DNA from: Archangium violaceum
Lineage (GTDB): Bacteria; Myxococcota; Myxococcia; Myxococcales; Myxococcaceae
Length of the DNA stretch: 64,000 nt
Direction: 5' to 3'
Assembly (NCBI RefSeq): GCF_016887565.1
Contig: NZ_CP069396.1
Location: 895,001 to 959,000 of the forward strand
Part shown: positions 25,558 through 33,957 of the stretch, piece after piece
How positions within the stretch are numbered: the stretch's first letter is position 1
Layout of the letters: each line of letters starts with the position of its first letter
Made by a program: the position numbers and the translations under genes
Notes under the pieces: model-generated
What the model saw: the letters and a program-made list of their open reading frames with translations, nothing else
The model's database searches: none
Told to the model about the DNA's origin: nothing

Positions 25558-26733
25558 TCAGCCAGCACGAGGCTCAGCCGTTTCGGCGCGCGTCAGCGCG
25601 CCCACGTCGATCAGTTTGCGAATCCGCGCATTCGACAGATCCAGTGCGTCTCGTGCGGAGGGGCGCTCGACCGCCGTGCGGAACACGTCGGCTGACGCGG
25701 GGTCGAGCATGATGCAGCTGTGGCGTGCCTTGTCGAGCAGGACCGGCTGGTCGCCGTACAGCAGCAGCGCGAACCGGTCGGTATCGGCGCGCAGCTCCGC
25801 GGCGCTCTCCTCGCTGGTCCGCGCGGCGGGACGCACGTCGGTGCTTCGCTGGAGATAGCGCTCGACGTAGAGCCAGCCTTCCCACTGCCCCGGAGCATCG
25901 GCGACCGACTGTTCCAGCAGGCTGTACAGCGCCTGCGTCGTGTCCGCGGCGTATTGCTCACGATCGTCCCCGGTCGGGACGATCGGCGGATGAAAGGTCA
26001 GCGACAGCGCATGAGTGGCGTCGCGCCGGCACACCACGGGCACCACGGGAACGCGCGCGAGGTGGCTCAGATAGGCGATTCCAGCACGCGCCATGATGTG
26101 CTGACCGAAGAACCGCACGGGCACCATGCTGCCGCTTTCCTTGTTGCTGCCGACTCCCGCGTTGCCGTCGATATAGATGACGAGCGATGCGCCGCGCTTG
26201 AGGGCTCGCAGGCCGAACAGGACGCTGTTGCGGTCCTGCGCGTTGACGGTGCGGAGCGTGCCCGTCCAGCCCCGTGCCCGCGCGGCGTCCTGCGCGACAT
26301 CGAGGATGTCCTGCCCCTGCTTGTTCAGCGTATTGCCGGCCAGGAACAGCACGCACTCGGTTCCGGCGCGCAGCAGGAAGTGGAACAGGTGCCGGTAGGA
26401 ACCGGTGTGATAGGTGCAGAAGATGTGACCGCCCGTCTGTCGTCCGCCCGAGACGATGCCGGCCAGGTCATCCAGGCGCGTCGTCTCCACCAGGTCGTAT
26501 TGCTTCTGGTCGAGCACGGCCATGTTCTGCAGGAACAACACCTCCGCGATGACCTCGTCCCGGCGCTCGCGCGACAGGTGCGGAAAGAAATAGCGCAGGT
26601 TGGCGTCGCACAGGTGGTAGGCGTTGTTGAACGCATCGTGCCGTCGGGGCGCGGCGACGACACCGCCCAGCGCGCGGCGCAGCGCCGCGTCGATCTCGTT
26701 CGCCTTGCGGACGTATCGTTCATCCAGGCTCAT
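25558..26733 (-). CDS. LpxL-like acyltransferase fold protein with C-terminal PqqD-like domain
   Basis: A 391-residue protein whose ATG overlaps the protease stop (ATGA). Residues 100-250 resemble the lysophospholipid/lipid A acyltransferase fold: HIFCTYHTGSYRHLF, IYIDGN with NKESGSMVPVRFFG, and YLSHLARVPVVPVVCRR. The usual catalytic H-x4-D/E reads H109-TGSY-R114 here, so the acid is absent and activity is in doubt. Residues 315-385 (LLLYGDQPVLLDKARHSC to IRKLIDVGALT) look like a PqqD-type peptide-binding domain. It would suit recognition of the 58-residue peptide encoded 58 bases downstream. Peptide acylation or a scaffold role are both inferences. Confidence 0.7.
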   Translation of the reverse strand: MSLDERYVRKANEIDAALRRALGGVVAAPRRHDAFNNAYHLCDANLRYFFPHLSRERRDEVIAEVLFLQNMAVLDQKQYDLVETTRLDDLAGIVSGGRQTGGHIFCTYHTGSYRHLFHFLLRAGTECVLFLAGNTLNKQGQDILDVAQDAARARGWTGTLRTVNAQDRNSVLFGLRALKRGASLVIYIDGNAGVGSNKESGSMVPVRFFGQHIMARAGIAYLSHLARVPVVPVVCRRDATHALSLTFHPPIVPTGDDREQYAADTTQALYSLLEQSVADAPGQWEGWLYVERYLQRSTDVRPAARTSEESAAELRADTDRFALLLYGDQPVLLDKARHSCIMLDPASADVFRTAVERPSARDALDLSNARIRKLIDVGALTRAETAEPRAG

Positions 26734-28076
26734 GCGGCACCTCCCTGCGCGTTGGTGGCGGAACGCCGGGGTGGGGTGGCGAGCGCGAGCCGCACGAGCC
26801 CCACTCCCCGTCCCAGCGTGGACAGGACCATCAGCGCCGAGAAGAGCGCGCCGACCAGGTACGCCAGCACCATCGCCGCGCTACCCGATACGGCGACGAG
26901 CGCCTCGAGCGGCCGTGTACTCGCGAACCTGGCCTCGACCGCGCCCAGCAGCGTCGGCAACGACGTCACGAGGAGCCAGGTGGTACGCGCGGCGAGCAGC
27001 GCGAAGAGGGTGAAGAAGAGGGTCGACGCCAGCGCATAGACGCGCAGCGCCATCGGGGCGCCCGCCAGGGGCGACGGCACCACGTCCCGACGTCCCGTCA
27101 GGACGCGGGCCACGCGGGTCAGCACGTGCGCGCTCCAGGCGCGCGCCTGGTCGCGCAGGTTGGGCAGGCGGAACAGGTCGGAGTAGACCCAGTAGCCATC
27201 GAACCGGAAGAACGGGTTGAGCGTCACGCAGAGCGTGGTCACGCTGGCGCCGATGAAGGCGGCAATCACGGCGCTGTGGGTTGCCAGTTGTACGGGCACG
27301 GCCAGCGCCGTGACGATCAACTGGAAGTAGACACCGCCGAGGTTGACGCGCATCCGGCTGGCGCGCGGCAGCCGCCACGACTCGGTGACGTTGCAGAACA
27401 GCACCGGAAAAACCAGATACAGGCCGATTCCGATCTCGGCGGGGTCGGCGCCGGAATAACGCGACGCCGCCGCGTGCCCGAGCTCATGGAACGCGAACGC
27501 GCCGAACAGCAGGGCGTAGAACAGCAGGGCGTCGCCCAGCGTCATGTCGAGAGCGGCGCCGGTCGCGCTCCAGCCGCCGACCTGGGTGAGCGTGGCCAGC
27601 ATCCACCCGCCCAGCAGGCCGCCGCACGCCAGCAGCGTCACGGCCAGCATGCGCGGTGCGAACAGGAAGGTGAACGGGGAACAGGCGCGCGTGACCATGG
27701 CGGGGTCGGCCAGCCGCCTCGCGAAGAACAGGTAGGGGGAGCGTCCGCTGGCCGCTGGCCCGGCCTGCTTGTCTGTCGATACCAACCCCGCTGGCAGCAA
27801 TTGGGTTTGGATCACCGAGCGGATCTGCTCGACGCTGACCCTCGTGCCACCTTCATTCATGCGCTCGACGACCGCATCCAGCGACGACTCGCGTGCCAGG
27901 CACTCGAGCAGCCGCGCCAGACGTTCGGATCCATGAAAGGCGCGGCGCCCGATGAAGATGCAATAGCGCCGGTCAACCTGGGGATCGTCTGTCTGGGACA
28001 GCGAGAGTTCGTCTGTCAGGTAGTAGCGCTCCAAAGTGGCCCTTGGGTGCGGCGGAGTGTCTCCGCTGACGTGCAT
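26730..28076 (-). CDS. M50-type membrane zinc metalloprotease with N-terminal PqqD-like domain
   Basis: A 448-residue protein as read from ATG 28076. Residues 15-100 (YYLTDELSLSQ, ERLARLLECLA, SVEQIRSVIQTQLLPAGLV) look like a PqqD/RiPP-recognition winged helix. Then come about eight membrane helices. H197-E198-x-x-H201 (FHELGHAA) and D293 in NPFFRFDGYW supply the zinc ligands of M50/site-2-like proteases. This is the putative peptide zinc metalloprotease type seen in peptide export or modification clusters. The promoter lies so close that TTG 28034, with AAGGG upstream, may be the true start. It is the first gene of a three-gene operon. Confidence 0.78.
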   Translation of the reverse strand: MHVSGDTPPHPRATLERYYLTDELSLSQTDDPQVDRRYCIFIGRRAFHGSERLARLLECLARESSLDAVVERMNEGGTRVSVEQIRSVIQTQLLPAGLVSTDKQAGPAASGRSPYLFFARRLADPAMVTRACSPFTFLFAPRMLAVTLLACGGLLGGWMLATLTQVGGWSATGAALDMTLGDALLFYALLFGAFAFHELGHAAASRYSGADPAEIGIGLYLVFPVLFCNVTESWRLPRASRMRVNLGGVYFQLIVTALAVPVQLATHSAVIAAFIGASVTTLCVTLNPFFRFDGYWVYSDLFRLPNLRDQARAWSAHVLTRVARVLTGRRDVVPSPLAGAPMALRVYALASTLFFTLFALLAARTTWLLVTSLPTLLGAVEARFASTRPLEALVAVSGSAAMVLAYLVGALFSALMVLSTLGRGVGLVRLALATPPRRSATNAQGGAA

Positions 28077-28079
28077 TCA

Positions 28080-28108
28080 ATAGTAGCGAAAGTGTAAAAT
28101 TATGGCAA
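28080..28108 (-). promoter_or_regulatory. sigma-70-type promoter of the peptide operon
   Basis: TTGCCA (28103-28108) and TACTAT (28080-28085) are separated by exactly 17 bases in an AT-rich island that stands out from the surrounding GC-rich DNA. The -10 box ends four bases before ATG 28076. Transcription would then begin at or inside that codon, which favours the TTG at 28034 as the real start or a leaderless mRNA. Confidence 0.6.
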
Positions 28109-28270
28109 ACCTGGATTCGCCGTGATGACGGGTACTACCTGAGGGGTTGGCGCGCGGGCGCCGACGCGTCGCACAGGCTGGGTACCCGAGACACTCGTGC
28201 TCCGCTGGAGGGGAATCGACCGGCCGAGAAGGCGTGCGCGCTCCGTCTCCAGGAGCTATAGGTCCACGAT

Positions 28271-29275
28271 ATGACCGATGTCTCCACCGTGCGGATTGCA
28301 CCCGCAGTGTTGCCGAAGCCCAACGACCCGTGCTGGTGCGGCAGTGGCACCAAGTACAAGAAGTGCCACCGGGGCGCGGACTCCGTCGATGCTCGCAAGC
28401 GAGGGCCCGAGGCCCGCCCGCGGGGCATCCGGCCGGGCCTCATCAGCCCCATCCGCTCCGTTCCTCCCCACATCCCGCGTCCCGACTACGCGGACACGGT
28501 CTCGGGGCGGCCGAGCCGCACTCCCGCCTACTCCGAGGTGAAGAGCCCCGAGGTCATCGCCCGCATCCGCCGCGCCTGCAAGGCCGCCGCCGAGGTGCTC
28601 AACGCGGTGGGGGCCCACGTGCGCCCCGGCATCACCACGGACGAGCTCGATGCCATCACGCACGAGGAGTACATCAAGCGCGGCGGCTACCCCAGCACGC
28701 TCAACTACTACAACTTCCCCAAGTCCCTCTGCACCTCCGTCAACGAGGTCATCTGCCACGGCATCCCCGACAACCGGCCGCTCGAGGACGGGGACATCAT
28801 CAACCTCGACGTCACCATCTTCCTGGACGGGGTGCACGGCGACTGCTCGGCCACCTTCTTCGCGGGCACGAAGGACCCCGAGGACGAGCGCCTGGTGCGC
28901 ATCACCTACGAGTCCATGATGCTCGGCATCGAGGCGGTCAAGCCGGGCCTGCCCATCAACGTGATTGGCCGGGCCATCGAGAACCACGCCCACAAGCACA
29001 ACCTGGGCGTGGTGCGCGCCTTCTGCGGCCATGGCATCGGCGAGCGCTTCCAGACCGGGCTCCAGATTCCGCACAACTATGACCCCTCGGCCAACACCAT
29101 CATGCAGCCCGGCATGGTGTTCACCATCGAGCCCATGCTCACGCTCGGCCACTGGCACCACCGGGTGTGGGACGACGGCTGGACGGCGGTGACGGCGGAT
29201 GGCAGCCGCACGGCCCAGTTCGAGCACACCGTCCTGGTGACGGACACGGGCGTGGAAATCCTCACCGTGGCCTGA
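28271..29275 (+). CDS. map: methionine aminopeptidase type I with N-terminal SEC-C motif
   Basis: The 334-residue enzyme removes N-terminal Met from new proteins. Metal ligands are D180 (LDVTIF), D191 (HGDCSATF), H254 (CGHGIGERF), E287 (FTIEPML) and E318 (AQFEHTVLV), the complete set. Residues 17-33 hold a SEC-C zinc motif (PCWCGSGTKYKKCH), which ties the enzyme to the ribosome or SecA-like partners in other bacteria. A Pro/Arg linker connects the two. ATG 28271 is the first start. The 3' end overlaps the convergent kinase gene by 14 bases. Confidence 0.95.
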   Translation: MTDVSTVRIAPAVLPKPNDPCWCGSGTKYKKCHRGADSVDARKRGPEARPRGIRPGLISPIRSVPPHIPRPDYADTVSGRPSRTPAYSEVKSPEVIARIRRACKAAAEVLNAVGAHVRPGITTDELDAITHEEYIKRGGYPSTLNYYNFPKSLCTSVNEVICHGIPDNRPLEDGDIINLDVTIFLDGVHGDCSATFFAGTKDPEDERLVRITYESMMLGIEAVKPGLPINVIGRAIENHAHKHNLGVVRAFCGHGIGERFQTGLQIPHNYDPSANTIMQPGMVFTIEPMLTLGHWHHRVWDDGWTAVTADGSRTAQFEHTVLVTDTGVEILTVA

Positions 29276-32200
29276 AGCGTGGCAGGCGCACGGTGAAGGT
29301 GGTCCCCTCCGCCTCCGTGGAGCGCACCTCGAGGGTGCCCCCGTGGCCGAGGACGATGCGCCGGGTGATGAAGAGCCCCAGGCCGAGGCTCCCCTGGCGC
29401 GCCCCCGCCTCCGGCCCCCGCCGGTAGGGCTCGAAGAGGCCCGGCAACACCTCGGCGGGGATGGGGCGCCCCTCGTTGTGCACCTCGAGCAGGACGCTCG
29501 AGTCCTCGCTCCGGGTGGACACCCGCACGGGCCTGCCCTCCGGCCCGTGCTGGAGCGCGTTGCCCACCAGGTTGGTCACCACCTGGGCCAGCCGGTCCCC
29601 ATCCCATTCACCCCGGCCCTCTCCGCTGGAGTGGAACGCGACCTGCCGCTCGGGCCACGCGAGCCGCACCTCCTTGACCACCCGGAGGATGTGCTCGTGG
29701 AAGTCCAGGGGCTCGACGTGGACGGGGAGGCCCCGGGTGCGCGCCTGGTGGAGGTCGAGCAGGTCGCGGATCATCCGGCTGGCCCGCTCCGCCGCGGCGT
29801 GGATGCGGCCGGCCGCCTTCGTGGTGCGCTCGTCCACGTCCTGGCGCTTGAGCAGGGTGGTGGCCGACAGGGCGATGGCGTTGAGGGGCGTGCGCAGGTC
29901 ATGGCTGACGATGGCCACCACGTCCTCGCGCACCCGGATGGACTCCTGGGCCTCCTGGTAGAGCCGCGCGTTGTCCAGCGCCATGGCCGCGCGATCCGCC
30001 ACGCCCCGGGCCAACTCCAGGTCCGTCGTGGTGCACGTGGGGCGCGGCCGGGTCCACATGAAGTTGATGACGCCGAGCTTGCGGCCCCGGGCCAGCAGGG
30101 GCGCGAGGATCAACGACCTCGGGGCGAGTCGCCCCAGGAGCTCCCGGTGCTCCGGGTTGAGGGCGTTGGCATCCATCCACTCGGGGGTGATCTCCGGCAG
30201 GACCAGGGGCACGCCCCGCTCCATGACGTGGTTGAAGAGGGGAGCGGCCTCGCCCATCGTCGGTGGGTGGCGCCGCAATTCCTGGAGGAGCTTCAGTCGC
30301 TCCGGGTCGCTCGTCGCCACCTCATGCCGGTGGAGCTGTCCGTCCTCGCCCACCAGGTACACCAGGCAGTCGTCGGCCAGGTGGGTCACCACGAGCGAGG
30401 CGATGCTCCTCAAGGTGGTGGGGACATCGAGGGACTGGGACAGCAGCGTCCCCAGCTCGATGAACAGGGCCTGCGCCTTCTCGGCGCACTTGCGCGCGGT
30501 GATGTCGCGCGTGATGCAGGTGAAGAAGCGCCCCTGGGGTAGGTGCATCTCGCTCGTGGAGAGCTCCAGGGGGAAGAGGCTGCCGTCCTCGCGCCGGCCC
30601 CGCACCTCGCGCCGGGTGCCCGTCATGCCCGGCTTCTGCTTCGCGCGCGGGTGGAACCCGGGCACCAGGTGGTGGATGTCACGGCCGAGGAGCACCTCGG
30701 GCGGATGGCCGAAGATGCGCTCCGTGGCCGGGTTGGTGCTCTGGATGCGGCCCCGCTCGTCGAGGGTGAGGATGCCGTCCGCGGCCGTCTCCAGGATGGC
30801 CTGGAGCCGTTGGGTCGTCGCGCGCAGGTCCTCCTCGGCCCGCCGCCGCGAGGAGATGTCCCGGGTAATCTTGGCGAAGCCTCGCAGGTTGCCCCGCTCG
30901 TCCCGCAGGGCGGTGAGGAGGATGTCCGCCCAGTACTGGTGGCCGTCCTTGCGCAGCAGCAGCGCCTCCGTGCGGTACTGCCCCTCGGTGGCGGCGATGC
31001 GCAGGGACTGCTCGGGCACCCCGGCCATCACGTCCCCGGGCAGGTAGAAGAGGGAGATGGAGCGGCCGAGCACCTCCTCCTCCTTCCAGCCCTTGATGCG
31101 CTCGGCCCCGGGATTCCAGCTGGCCACGCGGCCTTCCGGGTCCAACATGAGGATGGCGTAGTCCTCCACGCCCTCCACCAGCAGGCGGAAGCGCTCCTCG
31201 GTCTCGTTCTCCGCGCGCTTGCGATCCGTGATGTCCAGCACCGAGGTGCCCACGAGGAAGACCTCGCCCGCCGGGTTGCGCACCGGGTAGTGGCTGACGA
31301 GATAGTGGTGGAGCCTTCCTCCCTGTCCGGCGGGACGTCCCGTCACCTCGTAGTCGAGGAGGGGCTGCCCCGTGTCCAGCACCCATTGGTGGAGGATGGG
31401 CAGGCAGGCGTCCAGGGCGGGAGCGATTTCATACAGGGTGTGGCCCAGGGCCTGCTCCATGGACACGCCGGTGATGTCGGCCAGGAGCCGGTTGATGCGC
31501 ACGTAGCGCATGTCCTTGTCGACGAAGCACAGGCCCACCGGGGCATTGGTGAGCAGGGTGTCCACCAGCGCTCGCTCCTCCTCGGCCCGCTGGCGCGCGC
31601 GCACCAGCTCCGTCACCTCGACCCCTTGCGCGAAGATGCCGGTGACGCGTCCGTCCCGCCCGGTGATGGGTTGGTACGTGGTGTTGAAGAAGCCTTCCTC
31701 CAGCGTGCCGTTGCCCCGCCGGTCCCACCACAACGGCACCTCGTTGCCCACGTAGGGCTCGCCCGTGCTGTAGACGCGGTCGAGCAGCTCGAAGTAGCCC
31801 TGGCCCTCGACCTCCGGGACGGCCTCGCGGGCGGGTTTGCCCAGCACCTGCCTGCCTCCGAAGAGCTGGGTGTGGAGGTTGTTGGTCAGGGTGATGACGT
31901 GCTCGGGCCCCTGCATCAGGGCGATGGCCGAGGGGGCCTGCTGGAAGAGGGCGGCCATGCGCTCGGATTGCTCCTCGGACTCGCGCAACAGCCGGGCCTC
32001 GGCCTCCTGGTGCTCGCTCAGGTCCGTGGCGAGCGCGTCCACCCTCTCGGCGATGTCGTGGACCAGGAAGGAGAGCAGGGTCCGGACGTCGGACAGGGAC
32101 AGGCGCGTGCCCGTCTCCGCCACCGAGTCGAGGATGCACTCGTGCAGCACGGCGTACTCCCGCACCAGCGTCGGCAGGTCGACGCCGGGGCAGTGGTGCT

Positions 32201-32456
32201 GCTCGTGTGCTCGCGTCTCGAGGCCCCGCTCCGGACGCCCGGAGGCCTTGGGGTGCCCGCTCCGGTGCAGCACCCGGGTCAGCTCGTGGAGGTAGCCGTC
32301 GACGTGGTCTTCCAGCACGCACCGCGTCCGGGCATCGGGAGTCAGGCTCTCGCTCAGCCGCTCGACCCAGTGGTGGGTGATGTCCTCTCGCCGTGCTTCC
32401 AACATGTCCGCCAGGGTGGTGGGCGAGGACGTGGGCCAATGCATCTCGAGGTTCAC
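29262..32456 (-). CDS. multi-PAS/GAF sensor histidine kinase with RsbRD-like N-terminus
   Basis: A 1064-residue soluble kinase. The N-terminal 160 residues (LEARREDITHHWVERLSESL, DLPTLVREYAVLHECIL) match the RsbRD_N stress-sensor domain. Four PAS domains follow, with PAC ends such as GIFAQGVEVTELV, GTSVLDITDRKRAE, GFAKITRDISSRRRAE and FFTCITRDITARKCAE. Then come a GAF domain (about 655-815), HisKA with H852 (VSHDLRTPLNAI) and HATPase_c (NLVGNALQHG, then GLGLFITRR). It has no receiver domain, so a separate regulator must take the phosphate; none is adjacent. Its last 200 residues resemble those of the kinase at 47563-49644. Confidence 0.92.
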   Translation of the reverse strand: MNLEMHWPTSSPTTLADMLEARREDITHHWVERLSESLTPDARTRCVLEDHVDGYLHELTRVLHRSGHPKASGRPERGLETRAHEQHHCPGVDLPTLVREYAVLHECILDSVAETGTRLSLSDVRTLLSFLVHDIAERVDALATDLSEHQEAEARLLRESEEQSERMAALFQQAPSAIALMQGPEHVITLTNNLHTQLFGGRQVLGKPAREAVPEVEGQGYFELLDRVYSTGEPYVGNEVPLWWDRRGNGTLEEGFFNTTYQPITGRDGRVTGIFAQGVEVTELVRARQRAEEERALVDTLLTNAPVGLCFVDKDMRYVRINRLLADITGVSMEQALGHTLYEIAPALDACLPILHQWVLDTGQPLLDYEVTGRPAGQGGRLHHYLVSHYPVRNPAGEVFLVGTSVLDITDRKRAENETEERFRLLVEGVEDYAILMLDPEGRVASWNPGAERIKGWKEEEVLGRSISLFYLPGDVMAGVPEQSLRIAATEGQYRTEALLLRKDGHQYWADILLTALRDERGNLRGFAKITRDISSRRRAEEDLRATTQRLQAILETAADGILTLDERGRIQSTNPATERIFGHPPEVLLGRDIHHLVPGFHPRAKQKPGMTGTRREVRGRREDGSLFPLELSTSEMHLPQGRFFTCITRDITARKCAEKAQALFIELGTLLSQSLDVPTTLRSIASLVVTHLADDCLVYLVGEDGQLHRHEVATSDPERLKLLQELRRHPPTMGEAAPLFNHVMERGVPLVLPEITPEWMDANALNPEHRELLGRLAPRSLILAPLLARGRKLGVINFMWTRPRPTCTTTDLELARGVADRAAMALDNARLYQEAQESIRVREDVVAIVSHDLRTPLNAIALSATTLLKRQDVDERTTKAAGRIHAAAERASRMIRDLLDLHQARTRGLPVHVEPLDFHEHILRVVKEVRLAWPERQVAFHSSGEGRGEWDGDRLAQVVTNLVGNALQHGPEGRPVRVSTRSEDSSVLLEVHNEGRPIPAEVLPGLFEPYRRGPEAGARQGSLGLGLFITRRIVLGHGGTLEVRSTEAEGTTFTVRLPRFRPR

Positions 32457-32624
32457 GGCGGCTCTCCTCCCCCTGCGGCGAAGACGACTTCCCCTTCAAG
32501 ACACCCGTTCGCTGGCCCATAGTCCCCACGCCAGGAACGCCCCCTTCCCCTCGTCCCCTCGTCGCGCATCCACGCCGGGGCTGCCTGTGGAGGGAGCCCT
32601 CGGTCCGCCGTGTCGCCCGGAGGC

Positions 32625-33761
32625 TCAGCCCGCGCGCCGCACGCGGCCACGCACGCTGGCGAGCACGCACAGCATCACCAGCACGGAGACACCGAACGTG
32701 CCGCGCCCCACGGGCTCGCCGAGCAGCAGCGCGCACCACAGCAGGGTGAGCAGCGGCTGGACGAGCTGGAGCTGGCTGACGCGCGCCACGCCGCCGAGCG
32801 CCAGTCCCCGGTACCAGGCGAAGAAGCCGAGGAACATGCTCACCACCGAGACGTAGCCCATGCCGAGCCAGGCGCGCGGGCTGGCGGAGAGCATCTCGGG
32901 GCGCACGGAGAGCGCCACCACGGGGGCGAGGAAGGGCGCGGAGAGCACCAGGGCCCAGCAGATGACGCGCCAGCTGCCCAGCTCGCGCGCCAGGGCTCCA
33001 CCCTCGGCATAGCCCACCGCGGCCGCGGCCACGGCGAGCAGCATCAGCGCATTCCCCAGCGTGGGCCGCCCCGTGGCCTGGGCCAGCGCGAAGCCCACCA
33101 CGCAGCCGAGCCCCGCCAGCGCGGACAGCCAGAAGCCCCACGAGGGCCGCTCGCGCGCGCGGAACACGGCGGCCACGGCGGTGGCCGCGGGGAGCAGGCC
33201 CACCAGCACCGCGCCGTGCGAGGCGGGCATGTGGCGCAACGCCAGCGCGGACAGCAGGGGGAAGCCCACCACCACGCCCCCCGCCACCAGCGCCAGGCGC
33301 GGCCAGTGCCGGCGCTCGGGGAGCCGCTCGCGCCGTATGGCCAGCAGCAGTCCCGCGAGCACCGCGGCGATGAGCGCGCGCCCCAGTCCCACCACGGTGC
33401 CACCCAATTCGGGCACGGCCACCCGGGTGGCGGGCAGGGTGAAGCTGAAGGCCACCACGCCGAGCGCGCCGAGCAGCAGTCCTTCCCAGGTGCGCGCCGA
33501 CTCGGAGGGCGGCGTGGGCGCGAAGTACAGGCGAGCGGGCCGCAGCGCCTGCACCACCACCCGTCCGTGTCCCTCCATCTGGAGCGCGTCCCCGGGTTGG
33601 AGCACGTGGTCCTCGGTGTCCCCCTCGCGGGTGAGCCACACCGTGCCCTCGCCGCAGGAGAGCATCAGCCCTCCCATTCGCGGCAGGTACGTCCACAGCG
33701 CGCCCTGTGCGAGCGCCAGACCCGCCGGCTCCCCACCGGCACCCAACATCGTCGCGGCCAT
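32625..33761 (-). CDS. DUF2917-EamA fusion transporter
   Basis: The 378-residue product is a DMT transporter with an extra soluble domain in front. Residues 15-80 match DUF2917, a small cupin-like fold: GGLMLSCGEGTVWLTREGDTEDHVL, then RVVVQALRPARLYF. Residues 95-375 are ten membrane helices in two EamA halves (GTVVGLGRALIAAVLAGLLL, and GYVSVVSMFLGFFAWYRGLALGG). DUF2917 is normally a stand-alone protein. It is divergent from a MocR-type regulator, across a 196-base gap with a strong inverted repeat, so the regulator probably controls it. Confidence 0.85.
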   Translation of the reverse strand: MAATMLGAGGEPAGLALAQGALWTYLPRMGGLMLSCGEGTVWLTREGDTEDHVLQPGDALQMEGHGRVVVQALRPARLYFAPTPPSESARTWEGLLLGALGVVAFSFTLPATRVAVPELGGTVVGLGRALIAAVLAGLLLAIRRERLPERRHWPRLALVAGGVVVGFPLLSALALRHMPASHGAVLVGLLPAATAVAAVFRARERPSWGFWLSALAGLGCVVGFALAQATGRPTLGNALMLLAVAAAAVGYAEGGALARELGSWRVICWALVLSAPFLAPVVALSVRPEMLSASPRAWLGMGYVSVVSMFLGFFAWYRGLALGGVARVSQLQLVQPLLTLLWCALLLGEPVGRGTFGVSVLVMLCVLASVRGRVRRAG

Positions 33762-33837
33762 GTCTCTCCGCCTCCTGTTCCACGCGCAACATGCGTCCGG
33801 CGCGGCGAGCAGAACAGATTCAGCGGATTGCGTTTGT

Positions 33838-33874
33838 GACCAGTACAGTTCAGGGTTCCCGAACTGTGCTGGTC
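33838..33874. promoter_or_regulatory. 37-bp inverted repeat, probable MocR operator
   Basis: Arms GACCAGTACAGTTC (33838-33851) and GAACTGTGCTGGTC (33861-33874) match at 13 of 14 positions around a nine-base spacer. It lies between the divergent transporter and regulator genes, 84 bases before the regulator start. It has the size and symmetry of a dimeric GntR-type binding site. Confidence 0.7.
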
Positions 33875-33957
33875 CTCGCGGGGGTCAGCTGTACCTGGGC
33901 CGGGCGGCGTCCCCTCGTTAAAGGAGGAGGTGGCTTCGGGCCCGGCATGGAGGCGCG

